IMG/VR virus record: IMGVR_UViG_3300022542_000239
Span: 1-41,029 of that record
Strand: one strand, 5' to 3'
DNA: 41,029 nt
Origin: a virus
How positions within the stretch are numbered: position 1 is the stretch's first letter; the number at the start of each line of letters is the position of its first letter. Made by a program: the position numbers and the translations under genes. Under the pieces are notes generated by a model. That model searched no databases. It was given only the letters and a program-made list of their open reading frames with translations, and was not told where the DNA came from. This document shows positions 30,103 through 37,363 of the stretch, piece after piece.

Positions 30103-31687
30103 ATACACTACAGAAGCAATAAGTGGCTACAACACTAGCCCTCCTGCTGATGACGGCACTCAAACAGAGGCCAACAAAGTAAAGTGGGCGACACATAAAA
30201 ATAAACTTGGCGATCCACTTAAAACGCAAATTGAAAATATCGACACTAAATTAGTGGCTATGGCAGATATAGGGCCTGACGCTAAAACGTCAAATTATAC
30301 GACTTTGGCAGGCGACCACCAAAAAACAATAGAAGTGACCTCTGCTTCTGTAACAATCACTTTGCTGGCTGTTTCAACCGCACCAGCAGGTTACACGATA
30401 ATAGTTAAAAACAGTTCAGGCACTACAACTATCATCGACGCTACCGGCTCTGAGACAATAGATGGCTCAACTGATACCGTAACCCTCACGGACGATGAAA
30501 GTTTTATTGTTCAGCTTAATGCGGCTGGTGACGGCTATATCTCACTAAAGCAGGTAGAGCAGATAGGTAAAGGTGCTGACATTGCCTCTGCAACAGCATT
30601 AGCACTTGGATCTGACGGGAAAAGTTTTGATGTAACCGGCACAACAACCATTACATCTATTGATACGGTAAAAATAGGATTTCATGTTACCTTACAATTT
30701 GATGATGTTCTGATTTTAACTCATCATGCAACAAATTTAATTCTCCCTGGCGCAGCCAACATAACAACTGTAGCAGGTGATATTGCAGTATTTTGGGAGT
30801 ATGCGACAGGCGATTGGCAATGTGTTAGTTATACTAAAGCAGATGGTACGGCTACTATTATTAATAAAACTTTGGCTTCTGGATTGTTGTATAACGGATC
30901 AGGTGATGACGGGACTGGCCCATCAACAACCACAACGCTTGATTCAGGAGAATACCACTACACATCATGGACACTTAATTCTGGTCAAACTATAGATGTA
31001 ACAGAAGCTACAGGTGGCTGGCTTATTATTCGCTGCACCGGAACCGTGACTATTATAGGCACTATTGATCTCGATGGTAAAGGAGCCGCAGGCGGTGTTT
31101 CGCAGGCTTCTACTTCAACTGACGGCAACACAGGAACCGCAGGCACCGGTGGAGCAACAGGTGGTGGCGGCGGATCATCCGACTCCACAGACAAAGGTGG
31201 TGCAGGCGGAGTCTCTTCTATCCGAGGAATATCTTTAGCAGGCGGAGCGCAAAGCCCTGTTGGAGCTAACGGTGCTGGTGGTGCTGGTGTTGCTGTGAGT
31301 GCAAGACTACAAACAATTATCCAATCTCAATCCGGATTAGAGTTATATAAAGTTAACGGTTCAGGTGGTGGTTCTGGTGGTTATCGTACAGGTGCGGGAA
31401 GCGGTAAGGGCGGGAATGGCGGCGGCGGCTTAATTATTGTTGCAGATACAATAGACTTTCAATCCGGTGCGGTTATTACTTGTGATGGCGCAGACGGCGA
31501 TCCAGCAACAGATTCTATTAACGGTTCAGGTGGTGGTGGTGGTGGTGGTATTGTTGTCTTAGCTGCCAGCACAATCACTAATAGCGGAACATTAACCGTC
31601 ACCGGAGGCTCCGGCGGTGCAGACTCAGGAAATGCTGGAGTAGGCGGTGCTGGCGGAGCAGGATATTCAGAAATAATTACAGGTTAA
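30092..31687 (+). CDS. Tail fibre protein with polyglycine-rich C-terminal domain (531 aa)
   Basis: Residues 1-110 hold a conserved virion-attachment-like segment (KYTTEAISGYNTSPPADDGTQ), then beta-rich repeats. From about residue 330 to the end the protein has many Gly runs (GGATGGGGGSS, GSGGGSGGYRTG, GGNGGGGLIIV, GSGGGGGGGIVV, GGSGGADSG) alternating with short strands. Such patterns form bundled polyglycine-II helices in adhesins like S16 gp38. It probably binds the host surface. Confidence 0.7.
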   Translation: MGTKYTTEAISGYNTSPPADDGTQTEANKVKWATHKNKLGDPLKTQIENIDTKLVAMADIGPDAKTSNYTTLAGDHQKTIEVTSASVTITLLAVSTAPAGYTIIVKNSSGTTTIIDATGSETIDGSTDTVTLTDDESFIVQLNAAGDGYISLKQVEQIGKGADIASATALALGSDGKSFDVTGTTTITSIDTVKIGFHVTLQFDDVLILTHHATNLILPGAANITTVAGDIAVFWEYATGDWQCVSYTKADGTATIINKTLASGLLYNGSGDDGTGPSTTTTLDSGEYHYTSWTLNSGQTIDVTEATGGWLIIRCTGTVTIIGTIDLDGKGAAGGVSQASTSTDGNTGTAGTGGATGGGGGSSDSTDKGGAGGVSSIRGISLAGGAQSPVGANGAGGAGVAVSARLQTIIQSQSGLELYKVNGSGGGSGGYRTGAGSGKGGNGGGGLIIVADTIDFQSGAVITCDGADGDPATDSINGSGGGGGGGIVVLAASTITNSGTLTVTGGSGGADSGNAGVGGAGGAGYSEIITG

Positions 31688-31703
31688 ATTTAGGAGAAAT
31701 ATC

Positions 31704-32018
31704 ATGGCTATAATGTACATCACAGAATACGCGAATATCGCACCAAGTAATGAGAAGAACAATAACCCTTCATCATTGCAGATACCCCAAGAGCCGCCTT
31801 TGGCCGTTCAAAAGAAAACCTTTACAGGCACATCGGCTGCATCAGATGCGTTCCACGCAAACACAAAGTTTATTAGTGTCCAGCTAGACACAGCAGGCCA
31901 TGTACAGTTTGCTGCAAGTCCAACTGCTACTGCTTCAACAAGTCGTAAACATACGGCAGATGAAGTTACATGGCATGGTGTTGATAGCACTCTGAAAGTA
32001 GCTGCTATAACTGCTTAG
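31704..32018 (+). CDS. Fibre-associated structural protein (104 aa)
   Basis: AGGAG precedes the start. The protein is beta-rich and Ser/Thr/Ala-rich; VQKKTFTGTSAASDAFHANT and SVQLDTAGHVQFAAS recall small capping or adaptor domains encoded with fibres. It is located between two fibre genes. Unknown family. Confidence 0.55.
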   Translation: MAIMYITEYANIAPSNEKNNNPSSLQIPQEPPLAVQKKTFTGTSAASDAFHANTKFISVQLDTAGHVQFAASPTATASTSRKHTADEVTWHGVDSTLKVAAITA

Positions 32019-32027
32019 GAGATTGTA

Positions 32028-33290
32028 ATGGAGTTTGTATCATTAGGCTGGCAAAACCAAATGGGCATAGGTGGCGCAGGCTTCTTGCCGTCTGATCTAG
32101 CTAATCTTGAATTGTGGACTAAATTCAATTCTGGAATAACCGTAACCGGCGCAGGCGTAAGTCAATGGGATGATGTTTCAGGTAATGGAAATCATTTAAA
32201 GCAAGGGGCTGATACCAATATGCCGTCTGAGGAAGTGGATGGCTCTATATTATTTGATGGTGTTGATAACTTCTTAAAAGCCGATGCGTTTACGTTAGTC
32301 CAGCCTGAGACTGTTTACATTTTATTAAAACAAATGTCATGGGCGTCCCTAGATTACATCTATGATGGCAATAGCGCGGCCTCAATGACTTTGATTCAGC
32401 ACACGTCCACACCAAAAATAGCGGCTTATGCGGGTTTATTTTCCAGTGATTCTGGTGATTTAGCTTTAGGGTCACATGGCTCTGTTGTAGCCGTGTTCAA
32501 CGGCGCGTCCTCAGTATTGCAAATAGACAATAACACACCGATAACCGGAGACTTTGGCTCTAATGATGGGGGAGGGTTTACCCTCGGCTGTAACGGCAAT
32601 ACCACGGTTAATTATTCAAACTTACTAGTTCAGGAAGTGATTGTATATTCAGCAGCCCATGACGCCGCAACTAGGGCACAAGTTATTGCATATCTAGGCG
32701 GGGTATTAACGGCTAATTGGCAAACAGGTTTTGGCACTGGAGATTCTTTTGCTGATGATGTAACTGATTGGCCTGCAAAATTAAATGAGACAAGCCCGTA
32801 TATCGACAAAATTACAAGCGTTGGTTATCCTGGCGATCAGCTAACAGGCGTTATTGGAAGCAGCTTTGATGGTAATTTAGATGTTATAGCAGATGGTGGT
32901 TTTGCTGTAGTTCAAGGTGGTGTAAATGATATAAGGTCTGAGCTTCATACGCCACAAGAAATATTGGATGCCGTTATTGCGATGCGCGTTCAAGCTATAG
33001 CGCACAAAAAGAATTTCGCATTAATAAATATCGCCCCTTTCGGGAATTGGGTTGGGAGCCAACCGTGGTCAGCCTCTATGCAAACTGATTTAGAAGCATA
33101 CAACGCGCTTGCTTTGGCTTGGACTACAGCTAACAACATCCCTTATGCTGATATTTACACCGCTTTAGGGGATGTTACAAATACTGATGAATTAGCCGCT
33201 GCGTATGATAGCGGTGACGGGTTACACCCTAACGCAACTGGATCACAGGAGATAGCAGATGTACTAATAACTGCTATTGATGCCGTATGA
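32028..33290 (+). CDS. Tail fibre with LamG-like and SGNH esterase domains (420 aa)
   Basis: Residues about 22-225 are a concanavalin/LamG-like domain (DLANLELWTKFNSGITV, VSQWDDVSGNGNHLKQ, IVYSAAHDAATRAQVIAYL). Residues about 228-420 are an SGNH/GDSL hydrolase: GDS at 238-240 (Ser240), GGVND at 297-301 (Asn300) and DGLHPN at 397-402 (Asp397, His400). It likely binds a host surface glycan and removes O-acetyl groups during adsorption. It is the last tail gene before lysis. Confidence 0.85.
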   Translation: MEFVSLGWQNQMGIGGAGFLPSDLANLELWTKFNSGITVTGAGVSQWDDVSGNGNHLKQGADTNMPSEEVDGSILFDGVDNFLKADAFTLVQPETVYILLKQMSWASLDYIYDGNSAASMTLIQHTSTPKIAAYAGLFSSDSGDLALGSHGSVVAVFNGASSVLQIDNNTPITGDFGSNDGGGFTLGCNGNTTVNYSNLLVQEVIVYSAAHDAATRAQVIAYLGGVLTANWQTGFGTGDSFADDVTDWPAKLNETSPYIDKITSVGYPGDQLTGVIGSSFDGNLDVIADGGFAVVQGGVNDIRSELHTPQEILDAVIAMRVQAIAHKKNFALINIAPFGNWVGSQPWSASMQTDLEAYNALALAWTTANNIPYADIYTALGDVTNTDELAAAYDSGDGLHPNATGSQEIADVLITAIDAV

Positions 33291-33336
33291 TGTTCATATT
33301 CAGCACAACATCCATAATGTCAGGAGGTTTCCATAA

Positions 33337-33660
33337 ATGATATTACTTTATTCAACAGGATTATTTTACATCACTCTTACCTTATATCTGGCAATTATGC
33401 ACGTTGCTAAATATAAGGATTCTCTAACATTAGACCAAAAGATTATGTTTGCTCCCATATTAGTCGTAGGGATATTATGTGATGTTTTATTCCGCTATAC
33501 ATTAGGGCTTATCTTGGAATTACCTCATTTCAATAAAGATGACTTATTGTTTACCAGCGTATTGCAAAGGCACGTTAATGCGGATACATGGAAAGGGTCT
33601 ATTGCCAGATTCATGTGTAAAACACTGGATAAATTCGATCCAAAAGGGAAGCATTGCTGA
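33337..33660 (+). CDS. Membrane protein before the endolysin (107 aa)
   Basis: AGGAGG lies upstream. Residues 1-25 and about 38-62 are TM segments; the C-terminal half is soluble and ends TLDKFDPKGKHC, with a short Asp-Pro-rich tail seen in other phage proteins from this region. Two TM segments next to an endolysin fit a holin, but the large soluble tail is unusual for one. Holin is one option only. Confidence 0.5.
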   Translation: MILLYSTGLFYITLTLYLAIMHVAKYKDSLTLDQKIMFAPILVVGILCDVLFRYTLGLILELPHFNKDDLLFTSVLQRHVNADTWKGSIARFMCKTLDKFDPKGKHC

Positions 33661-34103
33661 TGAACATGCCCCCCAATTTCTCCATAAGCGAGCTAACCTT
33701 CTCACAAACAGCAGCCCGTAACAGTATTGATAACACGCCAGATGACGAGGCTCTTATTAATTTGACTCAATTAGCCTGGACGCTACAGGAAATAAGAGAT
33801 GGGATTAAATCTCCTATTATTGTGTCCTCTGGATACCGCAGCCCTTACCTGAATAACGCTATTGGTGGTTCTCAGACCTCAGCACACATGAAAGGTATGG
33901 CTGCTGACATCTCTACCCCTTCCATGACCCCGCTCGAATTATCCCAATGGATAGCTGAGAACATTCCAGGCTTTGACCAGTGTATCCACGAATTTGGTAG
34001 ATGGGTTCATTTAGGAATGGCTCAAGCACCACGTGGCCAATTACTCACCGCTTTAAGAGAAAACGGTAAAACAATTTACGTTAACGGGCTAATTGAGGTT
34101 TAA
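33660..34103 (+). CDS. Peptidase M15-type endolysin (147 aa)
   Basis: ATG 33660 overlaps the previous stop; a TTG two codons upstream is less likely. The protein has SSGYRSPYLNNAIGGSQTSAH at residues 57-76 region, then KGMAADI and EFGRWVHLG. His76, Asp83 and His117 match the M15 zinc ligands, with Glu111 a likely general base. M15 enzymes cut peptide cross-links in peptidoglycan. No signal peptide is seen, so export would depend on a holin. Confidence 0.88.
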   Translation: MNMPPNFSISELTFSQTAARNSIDNTPDDEALINLTQLAWTLQEIRDGIKSPIIVSSGYRSPYLNNAIGGSQTSAHMKGMAADISTPSMTPLELSQWIAENIPGFDQCIHEFGRWVHLGMAQAPRGQLLTALRENGKTIYVNGLIEV

Positions 34104-34104
34104 A

Positions 34105-34401
34105 ATGCAAGAAACATGGCATACAGATAAAAAAATAATAATCGGGTTAATAACCGCTGTATTAATTACAATGTTCACCTCATTGGGGCAATGGTTTTAT
34201 GTCATTAAAACATTAGATACCGACCCTCCATTAATTAACCGTATTATTGCTTTGGAATACCAGGTATCAGAACAGGGCAGAGTTAATCAAGCTATACTTG
34301 ACGAATTACGACTTGCTAGAGTGCAAAGGGCTAAATTCATAGGAGAGCAAAAACGCCGCACGCCTATGGTTGATTGGATTGAAAGGAGAATGGGAAAATG
34401 A
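34105..34401 (+). CDS. Single-TM protein with cytoplasmic/periplasmic helix (98 aa)
   Basis: The start is ATG 34105 just after the endolysin stop. One TM helix (about residues 13-32, IIIGLITAVLITMFTSLGQW) is followed by a charged helix (INRIIALEYQVSEQGRVNQA ...). The topology suits a holin-like, anti-holin or envelope-fusion protein. It overlaps the next start by ATGA in the lysis cluster. Confidence 0.6.
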   Translation: MQETWHTDKKIIIGLITAVLITMFTSLGQWFYVIKTLDTDPPLINRIIALEYQVSEQGRVNQAILDELRLARVQRAKFIGEQKRRTPMVDWIERRMGK

Positions 34402-34733
34402 AATTGTTAGGGCTATGGTTTATTATAATGCTATTGATGGCACTGTCTAATATGGCAAACGCTGATGACCCTCATGGGGCTGTTATTCAAGAAGGCTCTC
34501 CATCGATTACTTATAGCAACTCGCAAGCAATGGCGCTCGCAGTATCAGAAATCAACCCCACCCTCTTATCAAGCAAATATCAGATAGGAATTGGCTTTGG
34601 TGCTCACAATGATGAGACAGCCATAGCAGTAGGACTTGCAAAGCGCATAAACAAAAACCTACTATTCAGCGGCAAGATCGCCAATCAAAGCGGAAGCGTT
34701 GGAACAAGTGTAGGTCTCAACTTTAAGTTTTAG
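34398..34733 (+). CDS. Secreted YadA-like membrane-anchor protein (111 aa)
   Basis: Residues 1-22 are a Sec signal peptide with an ANA cleavage site and no lipobox Cys. Residues about 41-111 follow the trimeric-autotransporter anchor pattern (YadA C-terminal domain): a helix SNSQAMALAVSEIN, then alternating strands YQIGIGFGAHNDETAIAVG, RINKNLLFSGKI, SVGTSVGLNFKF, with the outer-membrane C-terminal Phe. As a stand-alone anchor it may form a trimeric 12-strand barrel in the outer membrane. A role in lysis or in blocking superinfection is inferred. Confidence 0.7.
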   Translation: MKLLGLWFIIMLLMALSNMANADDPHGAVIQEGSPSITYSNSQAMALAVSEINPTLLSSKYQIGIGFGAHNDETAIAVGLAKRINKNLLFSGKIANQSGSVGTSVGLNFKF

Positions 34734-35247
34734 GCTGCCCGTGATTTTCGTGGAAGCCATACTTGTTATTAGCCGACATGCGCGCACATATCGCTTCAAA
34801 CTTATCTGGGTGCCTGCCTAGACCTACGTTCTTTCCATGAGCCTGTATTTGCGAGACCCACTTTCCCCTTTCCTCACTCCAGCTAACGCCAGTAACTCCA
34901 GACTTATTATTTTTTGCTTTTGTTAGATTGACGCTATTCCCGTGAAAACTTGTATTTCTTAAGTTACAAAGCCTATTATCATCACGAATATGATTGGCGT
35001 GATCTATCTGATTAGGCCATTTTTTGTGAACGATAAACCAAGCTAAACGATGGGCTTTATATGGCTTATAATCAACACAGATTATCCTATAGCCGTGAGG
35101 AGTAATATTGCCAGCAATGGAGCCTTTTACCGCGGTGCCGCCTCTACTAGCTCTCCAAGTGAGATCACCTGTGATTGGGTTGTAATTTATAATAGATATT
35201 AGTTTTTTGTGCGAAACGCAGTTTGATGTTTTTCTAATGTCGACCAT
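34723..35247 (-). CDS. HNH homing endonuclease with AP2 domain (174 aa)
   Basis: I start at ATG 35247 (after CGGAGAA); the frame is open to 35286. The HNH core is HRLAWFIVHKKWP, IDHANHIRDDNRLCNLR (about 66-97), and the C-terminal AP2-type DNA-binding domain spans about 115-165 (SGVTGVSWSEERGKWVSQIQ). It is antisense to the lysis genes and overlaps the YadA-like gene by 11 bases, as expected of an inserted free-standing homing endonuclease. Confidence 0.85.
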   Translation of the reverse strand: MVDIRKTSNCVSHKKLISIINYNPITGDLTWRASRGGTAVKGSIAGNITPHGYRIICVDYKPYKAHRLAWFIVHKKWPNQIDHANHIRDDNRLCNLRNTSFHGNSVNLTKAKNNKSGVTGVSWSEERGKWVSQIQAHGKNVGLGRHPDKFEAICARMSANNKYGFHENHGQPKT

Positions 35248-35290
35248 AGCAATTCTCCGTGAGTGAATTATCGTTTTAAAGTTCACAGCA

Positions 35291-35309
35291 AGGGGATAAC
35301 GAATCCCCT
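35291..35309. other. Hairpin upstream of the homing endonuclease
   Basis: AGGGGAT (35291-35297) and ATCCCCT (35303-35309) form a 7-bp stem with a 5-nt loop. No T run follows on either strand, so it is a weak terminator at best; it may mark the insertion junction. A direct repeat ATGGCCTA follows at 35322-35329 and 35339-35346. Confidence 0.4.
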
Positions 35310-35386
35310 GTTTCGGCTTGCATGGCCTAGCTGCTACTATGGCCTAACATTATATGCTATTATTGGTTAAAATTACAGGTATTCTA

Positions 35387-35608
35387 ATGAAAGAAAGCAT
35401 ATACAATTTTAATGAGATTAAGAAAAGCAGCAAATGCGGTTGTTATTTCTGCATCAGAGTGCAAGATTCAAAAGACGTAGTTGATTTTTGTGATGACGGC
35501 ACTACAGGACTATGCCCTAACTGTGGCGTTGACTCCTTATTGCCAAACGAAACCAATCTCGATACTTTGGCTGAATTAAATGAAAAGTGGTTTGCAGAGG
35601 CAAGTTAA
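35387..35608 (+). CDS. Small zinc-ribbon protein (73 aa)
   Basis: ATG 35387 is the natural start (a longer upstream reading lacks a ribosome site). SSKCGCYFC (CxCxxC) and GLCPNCGVDSLL (CxxC) form a zinc site and match a widespread family of small bacterial cytoplasmic proteins that read KSSKCGCFYC ... ALCPYCGIDS. The function is unknown. Its stop overlaps the next start. Confidence 0.65.
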   Translation: MKESIYNFNEIKKSSKCGCYFCIRVQDSKDVVDFCDDGTTGLCPNCGVDSLLPNETNLDTLAELNEKWFAEAS

Positions 35609-35874
35609 TGGCTACTCGCTTTGAATGGATAAAGCTGATACTCGATAAATGGGCTACAATAGTGCCGATGCTCCTATTCATGGGTAGCGCAGTTGGATGG
35701 TCATTCTCAAGCGTAGACAGCATGGAGAAAGCAGAATTAACTGAGGCTATGAAAGGCACGATAGAAACATTAGTAGACTACAAACCAAGAGCCGTTGATC
35801 GGAAATGTAATTGTAATGCTATATTTAGTAACTTGATTAAAAAGCACGTTAAACAACATAAGGAAGATCACTAA
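35608..35874 (+). CDS. Membrane-anchored hypothetical protein (88 aa)
   Basis: The start is ATG 35608 (TAATG overlap). One TM helix (about 13-32, TIVPMLLFMGSAVGWSF) is followed by a polar tail with CNCN and a basic end. It lies before the holin/spanin genes and is probably part of the lysis cluster. No specific family is recognised. Confidence 0.55.
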   Translation: MATRFEWIKLILDKWATIVPMLLFMGSAVGWSFSSVDSMEKAELTEAMKGTIETLVDYKPRAVDRKCNCNAIFSNLIKKHVKQHKEDH

Positions 35875-35993
35875 TGCAGAAACTTAAAGAGCTTTATAAT
35901 AACCTTAGCATTGAAAACAAAGGCCGATTACAAGGATTTGGCGGGGGGATAGTGTTTTATATCGCGTTTAACGTCATAGCATATTTCTTATGA
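35874..35993 (+). CDS. Small membrane protein (39 aa)
   Basis: It is coupled to both neighbours (TAATG and ATGA). A polar helix is followed by one TM segment (GGGIVFYIAFNVIAYFL). Possibly an anti-holin or holin partner. Confidence 0.45.
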   Translation: MQKLKELYNNLSIENKGRLQGFGGGIVFYIAFNVIAYFL

Positions 35994-36163
35994 TTGATAA
36001 ACTAATAGAATCGACCACCTTAAAGCTGGTTGTGGCTGCTTTCATTGCACTCCATACGATGCTGTGGTTTGGCAAATTAGGCGGCGGAATGGCTGAGTAT
36101 GGCGTTGCTATCACTGGTATTCTGTATATGTGGCGTGACAGAGAGAAAAACAAAGATGTATAA
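35990..36163 (+). CDS. Holin-like protein, two TM segments (57 aa)
   Basis: Two hydrophobic segments (about 11-27 and 32-48, separated by a Gly-rich turn LGGGMAEYG) and a charged tail (MWRDREKNKDV) fit a small class II holin. The gene directly overlaps the Rz-like spanin start, the usual neighbour. The M15 endolysin is 2 kb upstream because of the homing-endonuclease insertion and extra genes. Confidence 0.6.
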   Translation: MIDKLIESTTLKLVVAAFIALHTMLWFGKLGGGMAEYGVAITGILYMWRDREKNKDV

Positions 36164-36452
36164 GCTATTAGCCGGTGCTGTTGGTATCGCCTTATTGGTG
36201 ACAGGGGTGGGATGGTTTTCATATAAAGCCGGTATAAACTCTGAAATAGCCTCCGGTGTCAAAATCATAGCTAAATATCAAGAGAAAGAGCGCCAGGTTA
36301 TCAAGGAATTAGAGAAAACAAAGAAAGCCCTAGAGGTAAAGACCCGTGAGAAACTTAAAACCATTAGAGAAGTTGCTGATCCTACCGGCTGCATTGATAT
36401 TGACGCTCCAGATTCAGTCTTGCAGCAACTCACAACGAGTAGTACGCCCTAG
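36156..36452 (+). CDS. Rz: Rz-like inner-membrane spanin subunit
   Basis: ATG 36156 gives an N-terminal TM anchor (YKLLAGAVGIALLVTGVGWF) and a long periplasmic coiled coil (KYQEKERQVIKELEKTKKAL), ending ADPTGCIDIDAPDSVLQQL, a typical Rz tail. Length 98 aa. The o-spanin gene is embedded out of frame in its 3' part. Together they fuse inner and outer membranes in the last step of lysis. Confidence 0.8.
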   Translation: MYKLLAGAVGIALLVTGVGWFSYKAGINSEIASGVKIIAKYQEKERQVIKELEKTKKALEVKTREKLKTIREVADPTGCIDIDAPDSVLQQLTTSSTP

Positions 36453-36588
36453 CAGCTACTTAACGGTAGATTGTAAGCAACCTGTGCTAGAGGGTAAAAA
36501 GTGGCGTGACATAGCTTCTCACGCGGTTAGATTAGAAGAATCTGTTGCTGAGTGTACCGGCAGGATGAAAGAGATTAGAGGGGATTAG
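36346..36588 (+). CDS. Rz1: Rz1-like outer-membrane spanin lipoprotein
   Basis: GTG 36346 starts in another frame inside Rz. A hydrophobic signal (EKLLILPAALILTLQIQSC) ends in a lipobox-like IQSC, so Cys26 would be lipidated. The mature part has VDCKQPVLEGKKWRDIASH and ECTGRMKEIRGD, the Cys-rich pattern of o-spanins. The 107-base overlap with Rz is the classic embedded arrangement. Confidence 0.75.
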   Translation: MRNLKPLEKLLILPAALILTLQIQSCSNSQRVVRPSSYLTVDCKQPVLEGKKWRDIASHAVRLEESVAECTGRMKEIRGD

Positions 36589-36746
36589 TCTCTCCACTCG
36601 CTGAGTGTTGACGGACATATAAGAATTGCCGCAAAAAGAAACCATCCCCACCCTCTAACGCCCTCAAATAGCGCGTAACCGCTAAAAACCATAGCGGCTA
36701 AAGAAACAACTAACCGCCCAATAAGTAAAATTTTACCGTCATTCAT
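36585..36746 (-). CDS. Membrane protein, two TM segments (53 aa)
   Basis: MNDGKILLIGRLVVSLAAMV opens a protein with two TM helices (about 6-24 and 32-45). Its stop overlaps the Rz1 stop on the other strand by three bases, so the late plus-strand and early minus-strand transcripts meet tail to tail here. The function is unknown. Confidence 0.55.
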   Translation of the reverse strand: MNDGKILLIGRLVVSLAAMVFSGYALFEGVRGWGWFLFAAILICPSTLSEWRD

Positions 36747-36865
36747 TTTTCTCTCTCCAATATCTTTAAGGCTTCTTTCATCCCTAAATAATAAGAATAC
36801 CTACAAAGTAAAACCACTATAGCCAGTATAAATAACCCTGTTAGCCCTGTAATTCCATCAATCAT
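36743..36865 (-). CDS. Small membrane protein (40 aa)
   Basis: It overlaps the downstream start by ATGA. One TM helix (about 5-21, ITGLTGLFILAIVVLLC) and a basic helical tail (MKEALKILEREK). The function is unknown. Confidence 0.5.
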   Translation of the reverse strand: MIDGITGLTGLFILAIVVLLCRYSYYLGMKEALKILEREK

Positions 36866-37074
36866 GTTGTTGGCCAGTTTTCACAGCTTGCGCTCTGTTC
36901 AAGCCCATCCTCATAATTTAAGACTGCTGCATTACCTGTTTCCCAGTATTCAAACACAGCATACTTAGGCGTTACCATCACGCATGTTTTATTTTCATAG
37001 TCATCTCTACCGAAAAACCCATTGCAGTACCCGCCAATTTCGTCCCCGACTTCAAAAAGTCTCATCATATTCAT
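36862..37074 (-). CDS. Hypothetical acidic protein (70 aa)
   Basis: The protein is beta-rich (RLFEVGDEIGGYCNGFFGRD), with a conserved-looking VGD opening as in small SH3-like phage proteins. It overlaps both neighbours by ATGA. It is not recognised. Confidence 0.55.
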   Translation of the reverse strand: MNMMRLFEVGDEIGGYCNGFFGRDDYENKTCVMVTPKYAVFEYWETGNAAVLNYEDGLEQSASCENWPTT

Positions 37075-37259
37075 TCTTTAAGCTCCTTTATTCTCTTTGC
37101 TATATTATGCGCTGTTGATGTGGGGGTGTAGTTATGCCCTTCTTTAGCAACCTTGACCGCTTTATCTATAGCAAAATTATATGCAGATTTAGCCAAATCA
37201 TAAGCCTCTGGCGTAGGTTTTTGGAAGCAAACCGTTCTTAGCCATTCCTCAAAGCTCAT
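37071..37259 (-). CDS. Hypothetical protein (62 aa)
   Basis: I start at ATG 37259 (MSFEEWLRTVC), coupled by ATGA to the preceding membrane peptide; a longer TTG start at 37286 would overlap that peptide. FEEWL.. followed by AYDLAKSAYNFAIDKAVKVA is a helical pattern common in phage early-region proteins of unknown role. Confidence 0.55.
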   Translation of the reverse strand: MSFEEWLRTVCFQKPTPEAYDLAKSAYNFAIDKAVKVAKEGHNYTPTSTAHNIAKRIKELKE

Positions 37260-37363
37260 AATAAATTCACTATAAAAGTAACCCAAAATGCAATCACTGT
37301 TATGGCTATCACTATAATTTCCCAGTTCACACCTTTACCTCTGTTTTTGTAATCTCCGTTCAT
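37256..37363 (-). CDS. Membrane peptide, paralogue of 38425-38529 (35 aa)
   Basis: MNGDYKNRGKGVNWEIIVIA begins a single TM helix. The core YKNRGK and VIAFWVTFI are nearly the same as YRNRGK and VIAFWVTFI in the gene at 38425-38529, so one arose by duplication. It overlaps both neighbours. Confidence 0.5.
   Translation of the reverse strand: MNGDYKNRGKGVNWEIIVIAITVIAFWVTFIVNLL

Noticed and set aside
31100-31680. GGT/GGC simple repeat as a microsatellite or recombination hot spot
   Set aside because: It encodes the glycine-rich fibre domain in frame and codons vary, so it is protein-driven.
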